Positions 1-6,372 of a DNA stretch of 23,334 nt are shown here, one piece after another. The DNA comes from Candidatus Pelethomonas intestinigallinarum (GTDB taxonomy: Bacteria; Bacillota; Clostridia; Oscillospirales; Oscillospiraceae), in contig DVGP01000201.1 in NCBI GenBank assembly GCA_018712665.1, forward strand, positions 1 to 23,334, given 5' to 3'. The translations under genes and the position numbers were made by a program. Below the pieces are notes generated by a model that saw only the letters and a program-made list of their open reading frames with translations, ran no database searches and was not told the origin of the DNA. Within the stretch, counting starts at the first letter, position 1, and each line of letters opens with the position of its first letter.

Positions 1-83
1 ACCTTCACCAGCACCGCGTCCTTCCCCACGATGACCTTCTTCACCTCCGCCACCACGGCGGAGGCCAGATCTCTCTCACTCAT
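1..83 (-). CDS. MoxR-family AAA+ ATPase, N-terminal fragment (3' end outside window)
   Basis: Only the first 27 codons are visible, reading leftward off the window from an ATG at 81-83. The peptide begins MSERDLASAVVAEVKK and continues VIVGKDAVLVKV. This matches the start of MoxR-type AAA+ ATPases, in which a helix ending in 'VIVGxxxxv' comes just before the Walker A segment. A good ribosome binding site (AAGGAG, 7 bases upstream) supports the start. MoxR proteins act as chaperone-like ATPases, often next to DUF58 and transglutaminase-like genes, which would lie beyond the left edge. The Walker motifs are not in the window, so the family call rests on this short stretch only. Confidence 0.6.
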   Translation of the reverse strand, partial: MSERDLASAVVAEVKKVIVGKDAVLVK

Positions 84-150
84 CTTCCGGCTCCTTCCTA
101 TCTCTTGTATCTCCGGCTCCGCCGGGTCCTCTGTCCTCTTTCTTTCCCCG

Positions 151-178
151 ATAATCCTGGTAATAAACAGGCTGCCAA
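151..178 (-). promoter_or_regulatory. Candidate promoter for the moxR-like gene
   Basis: On the minus strand TTGGCA (173-178) is followed after 16 bases by GATTAT (151-156). It lies about 70 bases upstream of the ATG. The match to consensus is moderate, so this is a candidate only. Confidence 0.35.
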
Positions 179-191
179 AGAAGCCTCGCAG

Positions 192-353
192 AGTTCGCGC
201 CGCGCACGGCGCGAACTAAAGTGAAATCGTTTTTCCGGCGGCATGTACGGCGGAAAAACACTCTGCGCGGAGCGAGCGTCGCAGGGGCCAGAGGCCCCGA
301 GGCGCAGAGCGCAGCGAATCCCCTTTGGCGGAAAAGGCGCCAGCCTTTTTCGG
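192..353. repeat. Tandem series of four inverted repeats
   Basis: Four hairpins follow one another. (a) AGTTCGCGCCG (192-202) pairs perfectly with 207-217 around a 4-base loop. (b) TTTTTCCG (230-237) pairs with CGGAAAAA (251-258). (c) CTCTGCGC (261-268) pairs with GCGCAGAG (302-309) and encloses GGGGCC-AGA-GGCCCC (284-298), making a nested stem. (d) AAAAGGC (332-338) pairs with GCCTTTT (343-349) around GCCA. Hairpin (d) carries a T-run on the plus strand and CCTTTTCC on the minus strand, so it could end rnc transcription. The order and tightness suggest a composite, possibly mobile, repeat rather than chance. Confidence 0.7.
312..351. repeat. Dispersed repeat, copy 1 (about 40 bp)
   Basis: This segment starts CAGCGAA, continues through CGGAAAAGGCGCCAGCC and ends TTTTTC. 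It recurs almost identically at 3289-3327, with a one-base length difference and one or two substitutions in the CCCTTT part. Both copies are intergenic and contain the AAAAGGC/GCCTTTT hairpin. A dispersed intergenic repeat of the genome is likely; function unknown. Confidence 0.75.
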
Positions 354-365
354 CAAGATAAAAAA

Positions 366-427
366 CCTGTCATCCTGGACGCGGCGGAGGGCGGCCCCGG
401 GCCCTTCGCTCCGTTCAGAATGACAGG
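366..427. repeat. 62-bp inverted repeat with TGTCAT ends
   Basis: CCTGTCATCCTG at the left end pairs with CAGAATGACAGG at the right end with one mismatch. The interior is GC-rich and partly self-complementary (GGCCCCGGGCC). Read on the minus strand the end is CCTGTCATTCTGAACGGAGC, which resembles the widespread 'TGTCATTCTGAGCGAAGCG' family of dispersed palindromic repeats known from many bacterial genomes. It is 31 bases past the rnc stop. Confidence 0.65.
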
Positions 428-457
428 GATGTCATACCCGCCGGTCCTCCGGCAGGC

Positions 458-1132
458 TCACTGCTCGTGAAGCTTCTCCAGAGCGTCCCTGGCGGCGGCC
501 TGCTCCGCTTCTTTCTTGCTGTGGCCCCGGCCCTGGCCCACCGGCGCGCCGTTGAGCCGGACCTGAAACAGGAAGGTCTTGTTGTGGTCCGGACCGCTCT
601 CGTCCACCATGTGGTAGGTCAGCACCTGGCCGCTCCTGCGCTGGACGATCTCCTGCAGGGTGGTCTTGTAGTCCCGGCGCTCCTCGGCGGCGGGGGCCCG
701 GCTGAGGAGCACCCGGCAGATAAGCTCCCGGACACGCTCCATGCCGCCGTCCAGGTACACGGCGGCAAACACCGCCTCGGTGGCGTCGGCCAGGATGGAC
801 TGGCGCTGGCGGCCGCCGCCGGCCTCCTCGCCCTTGCCCAGCTTCAGGTACTGGCCCAGGCCCAGGAATTTCGCCACCTCATACAGGCTCTGCTCACAGA
901 CCAGGGCCGCCCGGATCCGGGTCAGATCCCCCTCCGGCAGCTTGCCGTAGGTCTTGAAGAGGAACTCCGCCGTCACAAAGCCCAGCACGCTGTCTCCCAG
1001 GAACTCCAGCCGCTCGTTGCTGCTGACCTCGGCGCTCCGGTGCTCGTTGGCATAGGAGCTGTGGTTAAGGGCCTCGCTGAGCAGCGACCTGTCCCGGAAG
1101 GTGTAGCCCAGCTTCTTCTCCAGTGATTCCAT
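458..1132 (-). CDS. rnc: Ribonuclease III
   Basis: A 224-residue protein, normal for the family. It cleaves double-stranded RNA in rRNA precursors and some mRNAs, acting as a cytoplasmic homodimer. The family signature NERLEFLGDSVLG spans residues 39-51 and supplies acidic catalytic residues E43 and D47; the second acidic pair, D116 and E119, sits in ILADATEA. A double-stranded-RNA-binding domain follows from about 155, ending in the KKEAEQAAARDALE helix. The ATG is preceded by GAAGGAGGG. It lies 81 bases downstream of acpP in the same direction, in the plsX-acpP-rnc order common in Firmicutes. The smc/ftsY genes that often follow rnc are absent; a hairpin-rich gap and a moxR-like gene follow instead. 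Confidence 0.97.
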   Translation of the reverse strand: MESLEKKLGYTFRDRSLLSEALNHSSYANEHRSAEVSSNERLEFLGDSVLGFVTAEFLFKTYGKLPEGDLTRIRAALVCEQSLYEVAKFLGLGQYLKLGKGEEAGGGRQRQSILADATEAVFAAVYLDGGMERVRELICRVLLSRAPAAEERRDYKTTLQEIVQRRSGQVLTYHMVDESGPDHNKTFLFQVRLNGAPVGQGRGHSKKEAEQAAARDALEKLHEQ

Positions 1133-1147
1133 CCGATCCCTCCTTCC

Positions 1148-1199
1148 AAAAAGAAAGCCCCGCCCGTGAGGCGCCTACCCGGCGCCCTTCCGACGAGGC
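1148..1199 (-). terminator. Terminator or attenuator between acpP and rnc
   Basis: On the minus strand an outer stem GCCTCGTC/GGCGGGGC (two G-T pairs) encloses GGCGCC-GGGTA-GGCGCC, and the structure is followed by TTTCTTTTT. It lies just past the acpP stop and ends about 15 bases before the rnc ATG. It could reduce read-through so that acpP is made in excess over rnc; that is inference. Confidence 0.6.
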
Positions 1200-1213
1200 T
1201 CTCTTCACATCGC

Positions 1214-1456
1214 TTATTTTTCCAGCTTTTTCGTCAGGAAATTGACGCAGTCGCCCACGGTGGAGAGAGCGGCCAGCTCCTCCTCCCGGACTTCGCCGAT
1301 CTTGAACTCGTCCTCCATTGCCATGACCAGTTCCACAAGATCGACAGAATCGGCGCCGAGATCCTCCTCAAAACTGGTATCCTCCGTCACCGTCTCAGCG
1401 TCCACGCTGAACTGCTCGGAGATGATCTTCTGCATCCGCTCAAAAATATCCTGCAT
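1214..1456 (-). CDS. acpP: Acyl carrier protein
   Basis: An 80-residue acidic protein of the usual ACP length. It carries growing fatty acyl chains on a 4'-phosphopantetheine arm. The attachment motif reads DLGADSVDLVELVMAMEDEF, with Ser37 as the modification site. Most ACPs have DSLD; here Leu is replaced by Val, a conservative change that does not argue against function. The ATG follows AAAGGAGGGAGAGAA. It lies between plsX and rnc and has its own strong promoter in the plsX-acpP gap, as expected for an abundant protein. Confidence 0.96.
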   Translation of the reverse strand: MQDIFERMQKIISEQFSVDAETVTEDTSFEEDLGADSVDLVELVMAMEDEFKIGEVREEELAALSTVGDCVNFLTKKLEK

Positions 1457-1500
1457 TTCTCTCCCTCCTTTCCCAAGGGAATCGTTGGGGGCTCATTGGC

Positions 1501-1529
1501 ATGATAAAACTTTTCCCCCGGGCTGTCAA
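1501..1529 (-). promoter_or_regulatory. Strong sigma-A-type promoter of acpP
   Basis: On the minus strand a perfect TTGACA (1524-1529) is followed after 17 bases by TATCAT (1501-1506). It lies 45 bases upstream of the acpP start and would drive acpP and part of rnc independently of plsX. Confidence 0.75.
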
Positions 1530-1568
1530 TAGCCAACCGCCGATTTTCCCACTCCACGGGGAGATTCC

Positions 1569-2585
1569 CTACTGGTCGAGGCGCATGAGGTCGATGTGGG
1601 CGGCGATGTCCCCGGCCACGTCCGCCTCCGCCGCGGCCACCGCCTGGTAGACGGCGTTCTCCATGGCCCGGGCGCCGCTGGCGCCGTGGGCCTTCAGTAC
1701 AGGCTTTGTCAGCCCCAGGAAGGGGGTGGCCCCCACGGTGTCCGGGTCCAGCCGGTCCTTGAAGGCCCGCAGGCCGTCCTTCACCAGCAGGGCCGCCACC
1801 TTGGTGCCCAGGCTCTTGAGGAACATTCCCTTCAGCTCCCGGCCCATGAAGGAGCCCACGCCCTCGATGGTCTTGAGCATCACATTGCCGGAAAAGCCGT
1901 CGGCCACGATCACGTCGCACCCGCCCTTCATGGCCTCCTTTGCCTCGATGTTGCCGATGAAGTTGAGGTGCCCCGCCTCCCCGGCGGCCTTCAGAATCTG
2001 GTATGTATCCCGGCGGAGCTGGTCACCCTTGCTGTCCTCGCTGCCGATGTTGAGAAGTCCCACCCGGGGATTCTCGATCCCCAGGACCCGGGCGGCGTGG
2101 AAGCTGCCCAGGTAGGCGAACTGGACCAGGTACTCCACGGAGCACTCCGCGTTGGCGCCGCAGTCGATGAGCACCGCCCTGCCCCCGGCGGTGGGGATGG
2201 CGGGGGCCATGGCGGCACGGCGGATGCCCCGGACCCGCTTGACCAGCAGGGTGCCGGCGGAGAGAAGGGCCCCGGTGCTGCCGGCGGAGACGAAGGCATC
2301 CCCCTCCCCCGCCTTCAGCAGGTTCAAGCCCACGGTGATGGAGGAGTCCTTTTTCACCTTAAAGGCGGTGGCGGGGTCGTCGTGCATGTCGATGACCTCC
2401 GTGGCGTTGACCACGGACACCCCCGCCGGCAGGCCGCCGCACTGCTCCGCCGCGGCGCAGACCTCTCCCTCCCGGCCCACCAGAACAAGCTCCAGGCCGG
2501 GCCGGGCCTTGGCGGCGTTGAGGACCCCGCGGACGATCTCCAGGGGGGCGTTGTCGCCGCCCATGGCGTCAATGATAATTTTCAT
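1569..2585 (-). CDS. plsX: Phosphate acyltransferase PlsX
   Basis: PlsX makes acyl-phosphate from acyl-ACP as the first step of phospholipid synthesis in Firmicutes; PlsY then uses it. The protein starts MKIIIDAMGGDNAP, the hallmark N-terminus, and contains INIGSED-like (LLNIGSEDSKG) and VADGFSGNVMLKTIEG segments typical of the family. Length is 338 residues from this start. A longer reading from 2615 exists, but the ATG at 2583-2585 has AAGGAG ten bases upstream and gives the conserved N-terminus. An ATG four bases earlier is out of frame. It is the first gene of plsX-acpP-rnc. No FapR-type operator was recognised upstream. Confidence 0.96.
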   Translation of the reverse strand: MKIIIDAMGGDNAPLEIVRGVLNAAKARPGLELVLVGREGEVCAAAEQCGGLPAGVSVVNATEVIDMHDDPATAFKVKKDSSITVGLNLLKAGEGDAFVSAGSTGALLSAGTLLVKRVRGIRRAAMAPAIPTAGGRAVLIDCGANAECSVEYLVQFAYLGSFHAARVLGIENPRVGLLNIGSEDSKGDQLRRDTYQILKAAGEAGHLNFIGNIEAKEAMKGGCDVIVADGFSGNVMLKTIEGVGSFMGRELKGMFLKSLGTKVAALLVKDGLRAFKDRLDPDTVGATPFLGLTKPVLKAHGASGARAMENAVYQAVAAAEADVAGDIAAHIDLMRLDQ

Positions 2586-2605
2586 GCATTTTCTCCTTAT
2601 TTTTG

Positions 2606-2636
2606 GTTTTTCCACCGGCGCTGCCGGTGGAAAAAC
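2606..2636 (-). promoter_or_regulatory. Perfect 14-bp stem-loop in the plsX leader
   Basis: GTTTTTCCACCGGC (2606-2619) is the exact reverse complement of 2623-2636, with a 3-base loop. In the plsX mRNA it ends about 10 bases before the AAGGAG ribosome binding site. It has no following U-run, so it is not a standard terminator. It may protect the 5' end or affect translation. Confidence 0.6.
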
Positions 2637-2677
2637 ATGTCAGATCCCACTGTCCGGAACGGGCTCTATTTTGCAAC

Positions 2678-2707
2678 AGTATACCTCGCGGCACCGCCCG
2701 GGGTCAA
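2678..2707 (-). promoter_or_regulatory. Candidate plsX promoter
   Basis: On the minus strand TTGACC (2702-2707) and TATACT (2678-2683) are separated by 18 bases. The predicted start gives a leader of about 85 bases containing the 14-bp stem-loop. Confidence 0.6.
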
Positions 2708-2813
2708 CACCCAGTCCGCAAAATCTCAGAGTTCGTCCGCGCAAATCCGCGTCCCTCGACCCTTTTTCCCATAAATATCCCCTATTTCTTTTTGAAGGAA
2801 TCCTGTGTAGGAC

Positions 2814-2842
2814 TTGCAAAGCGGCAAAAAAGTTGGTAAAAT
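2814..2842 (+). promoter_or_regulatory. Promoter of the DUF6465 gene
   Basis: TTGCAA (2814-2819), a 17-base spacer and TAAAAT (2837-2842) form a near-consensus sigma-A promoter. The leader is about 68 bases and ends in AGGGAGG, nine bases before the ATG. Confidence 0.65.
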
Positions 2843-2916
2843 AATGCCTCGAGAGGAAAGCGATCAGACAACTCGGCGTGTAAGCGCCCTTGAACTATGA
2901 AGGGAGGCCATGACAC

Positions 2917-3285
2917 ATGGCGAAGGAAATCAAGAAGGAGGCCGAGGCTGCCGCTCCTCAGGCGGAGGCTGCCAAGGTCCAGAGCACGGAGGCTCCTAAG
3001 GCTGAGCCGGTCAAGAAGACCGCTGCCAAGCGGACTGCCGCGGCGGCCGCGAAGAAGGCCGAGCCCGCCAAGAAGGCTGAGCCCCAGCGGGTTGACGAGG
3101 TAGTGGTGCAGTTCGGCGGCAGCGAGTGGAGCGTGGACGCCATTAAGGACAGCGCCATCGCCGCCTATGCAGCGGAGGGCCACCGGGCGTCCTCTGTCAA
3201 GAAGCTGACTCTCTACGTCAAGCCCGAGGACCGGAAGGCCTACTACGTCATCAACGACAAGACCACCGGCAGCGTGGAGCTCTGA
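2917..3285 (+). CDS. DUF6465 family protein with Lys/Ala/Pro-rich N-terminal tail
   Basis: A 122-residue protein in two parts. Residues 1-57 are low complexity, built from Ala, Lys, Pro and Glu with repeats such as KKAEPAKKAEP, and strongly basic toward the end. Residues 58-122 form a compact domain beginning DEVVVQFGGSEW and ending AYYVINDKTTGSVEL, as I recall for the DUF6465 family of Clostridia. The function is unknown. The tail resembles histone H1-like bacterial nucleic-acid-binding tails, but that is likeness of composition, not proof. It has its own promoter, good ribosome binding site (AGGGAGG) and terminator, so it is a single-gene unit, probably well expressed. Confidence 0.8.
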   Translation: MAKEIKKEAEAAAPQAEAAKVQSTEAPKAEPVKKTAAKRTAAAAAKKAEPAKKAEPQRVDEVVVQFGGSEWSVDAIKDSAIAAYAAEGHRASSVKKLTLYVKPEDRKAYYVINDKTTGSVEL

Positions 3286-3288
3286 TCC

Positions 3289-3327
3289 CAGCGAACCCCT
3301 TTCGCGGAAAAGGCGCCAGCCTTTTTC
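3289..3327. repeat. Dispersed repeat, copy 2 (about 39 bp)
   Basis: Nearly identical to 312-351, starting CAGCGAA and ending GCCTTTTTC and including the AAAAGGC/GCCTTTT hairpin. It begins directly after the DUF6465 stop codon and is followed at once by the strong terminator at 3337. Confidence 0.75.
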
Positions 3328-3336
3328 AACAGTCTC

Positions 3337-3371
3337 AAGCCGCCGTGGGCCATGTGCCCACGGCGGCTTTT
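3337..3371 (+). terminator. Strong intrinsic terminator of the DUF6465 gene
   Basis: AAGCCGCCGTGGGC (3337-3350) pairs perfectly with 3356-3369 around CATGT, followed by TTTT. It stands between convergent genes. On the minus strand the stem is followed by TTGAGACTGTT, a weak T-run, so it may also act on the traX-like gene. Confidence 0.85.
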
Positions 3372-3383
3372 CGCGTCTTCCCG

Positions 3384-4172
3384 TCAGGCGGCCAGCAGGC
3401 GGGCCGCCACGCCGCAGATCAGGAGATGGATCGGATAGAATGCATAAAACAGATATTTGTTCCCGTTCCACCCCCGCTGGCCGGTATAGTGCCACAGGGC
3501 AAAACCGGACAAGGGCGCGGTAACATACATGGCGCTGATGGCGCAGCCCAGGAGCACCCGCATTCCCTTCCGCTCAGTGACAAGATAGTAGGTGGCCGTC
3601 AGAAGCACTGTGCACAGGCCGAAGGCGCTCCCCAGCATTCCGCACCACAGCACCGCCGCCAGGATGACGAGTCCCTGGGTCACCCGGACCGCCGCGCCCT
3701 TGCGCCCGGAGTAGAGCCGCAGGCCGTAGAGCATGATCAGGCAGATGGACAGGGTAAACAGGGAATTCTGGCTGTTGAGGCTCCAAAGACTGCCGCTCAT
3801 AGCCAGGTCATAGGGGATCTCGCTGACGACCGCGAAGCCAAGCATGGTCAGCAGGTACCGCTTGAAGCTGGAGGTATGCTGAAAGCCCTCCACCAGCAGG
3901 AAAGCGAACACCGGCACCGACAGCCATCCGATCATCTGGAGGACAGACGCCCATGTGGATAAGCTCATCAGGCCCGGGTCGGCGGCCACCGCCCCACTAA
4001 ACGCCTCGATGGAGTCGTACTCTCCGATCCGGAGCAGTCCGATTTGGAACACTGACACGCTGAGGGTGTAGAATACCATGGTGATGCAGCCGTAGAGTTT
4101 CAGGTTGGTCCCGTGCATGGGGATGGAGAGCCGTTTTTCCTTACGGGTCTGTTTCATGTTTTCTGTTTCCAT
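3384..4172 (-). CDS. TraX-family integral membrane protein
   Basis: A 262-residue very hydrophobic protein with about seven or eight membrane segments. Family marks are the 'VFAFLLVEGFQHTSSFKRYL' segment, the SEIPYDLA motif and the C-terminal NKYLFYAFYPIHLLI stretch, all typical of TraX-like proteins. F-plasmid TraX acetylates pilin; chromosomal Firmicute members have no firm function and are related to membrane acyltransferases by fold. The start at 4170-4172 has AAGGGG upstream; a second in-frame Met lies five codons on. The gene stands alone, between a convergent DUF6465 gene and the ABC exporter operon, and no conjugation genes are near, so a conjugative role is not implied. Confidence 0.85.
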   Translation of the reverse strand: METENMKQTRKEKRLSIPMHGTNLKLYGCITMVFYTLSVSVFQIGLLRIGEYDSIEAFSGAVAADPGLMSLSTWASVLQMIGWLSVPVFAFLLVEGFQHTSSFKRYLLTMLGFAVVSEIPYDLAMSGSLWSLNSQNSLFTLSICLIMLYGLRLYSGRKGAAVRVTQGLVILAAVLWCGMLGSAFGLCTVLLTATYYLVTERKGMRVLLGCAISAMYVTAPLSGFALWHYTGQRGWNGNKYLFYAFYPIHLLICGVAARLLAA

Positions 4173-4248
4173 GCTTTTTCCCCTTCGTCTTCTTGTCGTT
4201 GGTTCATAGGGCGGGCATCGTCCGCACAGGCGTCAGCCCGCCGTTTTC

Positions 4249-4257
4249 ATTATACCA
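4249..4257 (-). promoter_or_regulatory. Extended -10 element upstream of the traX-like gene
   Basis: On the minus strand TGG followed by a perfect TATAAT forms an extended -10. No good -35 is seen at 17 bases (CTGTAC). The leader of about 70 bases includes GGCGGGC/GCCCGCC arms (4210-4216 and 4236-4242) that can form a stem. Confidence 0.45.
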
Positions 4258-4356
4258 TACTTTTCCGCCGCGTACAGTCCCTTCTCCGCCATTGAGATAA
4301 AAGCCCACCCGCCCTTTGCACATGTCAGGAGATTTTGAGGCTTTTTCGGCACACTA

Positions 4357-4384
4357 GGGCGGGAGAGCGTACGCTCTCCCGCCC
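4357..4384. repeat. 28-bp perfect palindrome without loop
   Basis: The half-site GGGCGGGAGAGCGT (4357-4370) is followed directly by its exact reverse complement (4371-4384). It lies in the gap downstream of the ABC operon and upstream of the traX-like gene, next to two more hairpins (4406-4429 and 4434-4463). Confidence 0.75.
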
Positions 4385-4405
4385 CTTGGCGCTGCTGAGG
4401 CAAAC

Positions 4406-4429
4406 TTTGCTATGCAAAAGCATAGCAAA
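4406..4429. repeat. 10-bp hairpin, AAAA loop
   Basis: TTTGCTATGC (4406-4415), AAAA, GCATAGCAAA (4420-4429). This is the middle of three consecutive hairpins behind the exporter operon. Its AT-rich stem differs in composition from its neighbours. Confidence 0.7.
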
Positions 4430-4463
4430 AGTGCCATGTGCCGTCTCTGACGGCACGGCATGG
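4426..4463 (-). terminator. Probable terminator of the marR-ABC operon
   Basis: On the minus strand, starting five bases after the operon stop codon, CCATG plus TGCCGTC pairs with GACGGCA plus CATGG (4434-4463, with a 3-base bulge). The hairpin is followed by CACTTTTGC. The T-run is short, but the next hairpin (4406-4429) could back it up. Confidence 0.5.
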
Positions 4464-4467
4464 AATT

Positions 4468-6372
4468 TCACACCCCGATGGCGTTGCCGGTATAGAGCTG
4501 GTAGTACCGCCCCTTCTCCTCGATGAGCTGGTCGTGGGTGCCCCGCTCGATGATCCGGCCGTTCTCCAGGACCATGATGCAGTCGGAGTTCTTCACCGTG
4601 GACAGGCGGTGGGCGATGACGAAGGTAGTCCGCCCGGTCATCAGGGCGTCCATGCCCTCCTGGACCAGAGCCTCGGTCCGGGTGTCGATGGAAGAGGTGG
4701 CCTCGTCCAGGATCAGCACCGGCGGGTCCGCCACGGCGGCCCGGGCGATGGCCAGCAGCTGCCGCTGGCCCTGGCTGAGGTTGGCCCCGTCGCCGGTGAG
4801 CATGGTGTCGTAGCCGTCGGGCAGGCGGCGGATGAAGCCGTCGGCGTTGGCCAGCTGGGCGGCGGCGATGCACTCCTCGTCGGAGGCGTCCAGTCGGCCG
4901 TAGCGGATGTTCTCCATCACCGTGCCGGTGAACAGGTGGGTGTCCTGGAGCACCATGCCCAGGCTGCGGCGGAGGTCCGCCTTTTTGATCTTGTTGATGT
5001 TGATGCCGTCGTAGCGGATCTTGCCGTCGGCGATGTCGTAGAAGCGGTTGATGAGGTTGGTGATGGTGGTCTTCCCCGCGCCGGTGGAGCCCACGAAGGC
5101 GATCTTCTGCCCCGGGGTGGCGTAGAGCTTGATGTTGTGGAGGACGATCTTATTCTCGTCGTAGCCGAAGTCCACGTCGTTGAAGGTCACATCCCCCTGG
5201 AGCTTGGTGTAGGTGACGGTGCCGTCGGCCTTGTGGGGGTGCCGCCAGGCCCAGACGCCGGTCCGCTCCGTGGTCTCCTCCAGGGTGCCGTCCTCACGCT
5301 CCACCGCGTTGACCAAAGTGACGTACCCCTCGTCGGTCTCCGGTTCCTCGTCCATCAGGTCGAACACACGCTGGGCGCCGGCCATGGCCATGACGATGCT
5401 GTTGGTCTGCTGGCTGATCTGGCTCACCGGCTGGGTGCCGTTCTTATTCAGGGTCAGGAAGGAGACCAGCATCCCCAGGGTCAGGCCGCCGAAGCCGTTC
5501 AGCGCCAGGATCGCCCCCACAATGGCGCACAGCACATAGCTGATGTTGCCGATGTTGGCGTTTACCGGCATGGTAATGTTGGCGAAGGTATTGGCCTTGT
5601 CGGCGCTCTCCCGGAGCTCCTCGTTGAGGCGGCGGAACTGCTCCAGGCTCTTCTCCTCGTGGCAGAACACCTTGACCACCTTCTGTCCGGCCATCATCTC
5701 CTCAATGTAGCCGTTGACCGCCCCCAGGTCCCTCTGCTGCTGGGCGAAGTAGCGGGAGGAGCGGCCGGCGATCTGGGAGGTCACCAGCAGCATCACCGCC
5801 ACCATGGCCAGGGTGATGATGGTCAGGGGGACGTCCAGCATGAACATGCTCACAAAGGACGTCACCAGGGTCACCGAGGAGTTCACCAGCTGGGGAATGC
5901 TCTGGCTGATGAGCTGCCGGAGGGTGTCCACGTCGTTGGTGTATACCGACATGATGTCGCCGTGGGCGTGGGTATCAAAGTACCGGATGGGCAGGGACTC
6001 CATGTGGGTGAAGAGCTCCACCCGGAGACGGCTCATGGTGCCCTGGCTGACGTTGACCATGATCCGGTTGTAGCCGTAGGCGCAGAGGATACCCACCGCG
6101 TAGATACAGGCCACCCGGACCAGCGCCGCGGCCAGGGGGCCGTAGTCCGGTTCCGCCGACTGGGTCAGGGGCACGATGTAGTCGTCGATGAGGCTCTGGG
6201 TGAAGAGCACTCCCTGGACCGAGGCCAGGGCCGAGCCCAGAATACACAGCAGCACAGCGATGCAGTGGAATTTATAATTTTTGAGGACATACCGCAGCAC
6301 CCGCCCCAGGGTCCTCACCATCTGGCGGGGATCAATCCTGCGTCTCCTGTCATTCATCATCTTGTTCGCCAT
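4468..6372 (-). CDS. ABC exporter half-transporter, consensus ATPase half (membrane + ATPase domains)
   Basis: A 634-residue half-transporter of the MdlB/LmrD/TM288-like type, exporting drugs, lipids or peptides. An N-terminal membrane domain (about residues 30-330, six segments) is followed by an ATPase domain: Walker A GSTGAGKT (428-435), signature LSQGQ (532-536), Walker B VLILDE with Glu557, and switch His588. The segment from about 342 to 395, including GVWAWRHPH, is an insertion common in Firmicute members between the two domains. Its start codon overlaps the stop of the upstream partner (TAATG), so the two are translationally coupled and surely form one heterodimer. The signature has Gln in place of the usual second Gly (LSQGQ for LSGGQ), which fits the partner's degenerate site. 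It is the last gene of the marR operon. Confidence 0.93.
   Translation of the reverse strand: MANKMMNDRRRRIDPRQMVRTLGRVLRYVLKNYKFHCIAVLLCILGSALASVQGVLFTQSLIDDYIVPLTQSAEPDYGPLAAALVRVACIYAVGILCAYGYNRIMVNVSQGTMSRLRVELFTHMESLPIRYFDTHAHGDIMSVYTNDVDTLRQLISQSIPQLVNSSVTLVTSFVSMFMLDVPLTIITLAMVAVMLLVTSQIAGRSSRYFAQQQRDLGAVNGYIEEMMAGQKVVKVFCHEEKSLEQFRRLNEELRESADKANTFANITMPVNANIGNISYVLCAIVGAILALNGFGGLTLGMLVSFLTLNKNGTQPVSQISQQTNSIVMAMAGAQRVFDLMDEEPETDEGYVTLVNAVEREDGTLEETTERTGVWAWRHPHKADGTVTYTKLQGDVTFNDVDFGYDENKIVLHNIKLYATPGQKIAFVGSTGAGKTTITNLINRFYDIADGKIRYDGININKIKKADLRRSLGMVLQDTHLFTGTVMENIRYGRLDASDEECIAAAQLANADGFIRRLPDGYDTMLTGDGANLSQGQRQLLAIARAAVADPPVLILDEATSSIDTRTEALVQEGMDALMTGRTTFVIAHRLSTVKNSDCIMVLENGRIIERGTHDQLIEEKGRYYQLYTGNAIGV

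Larger units (their letters stand above)
84..457. other. Gene-free intergenic stretch rich in inverted repeats
   Basis: No credible gene lies between the moxR-like start and the rnc stop. The part next to moxR (84-190) holds its leader and a possible promoter. From 192 to 453 the DNA is a series of inverted repeats, listed separately. Short ORFs on both strands here are arginine/proline-rich by composition and have no family resemblance. Confidence 0.75.
2586..2916. other. Divergent intergenic region plsX / DUF6465 gene
   Basis: No gene is supported here. The stretch holds the plsX leader with a perfect hairpin (2606-2636), the plsX promoter (2678-2707), an AT-richer spacer, and the promoter and leader of the DUF6465 gene (2814-2916). 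Confidence 0.7.

Noticed and set aside
98..373. Possible small genes in the rnc-moxR gap
   Set aside because: The frames run through hairpin repeats, show Arg/Pro-rich composition and lack ribosome binding sites.
192..453. CRISPR array
   Set aside because: The repeats are inverted and different from each other, not regularly spaced direct repeats, and no cas genes are near.
2606..2636. plsX leader as a riboswitch
   Set aside because: It is a single simple stem with no aptamer-like conserved core or alternative terminator.
3384..4172. TraX-like gene as a sign of a conjugative element
   Set aside because: No relaxase, coupling protein, integrase or attachment site is visible; chromosomal TraX-family genes are common in Clostridia.
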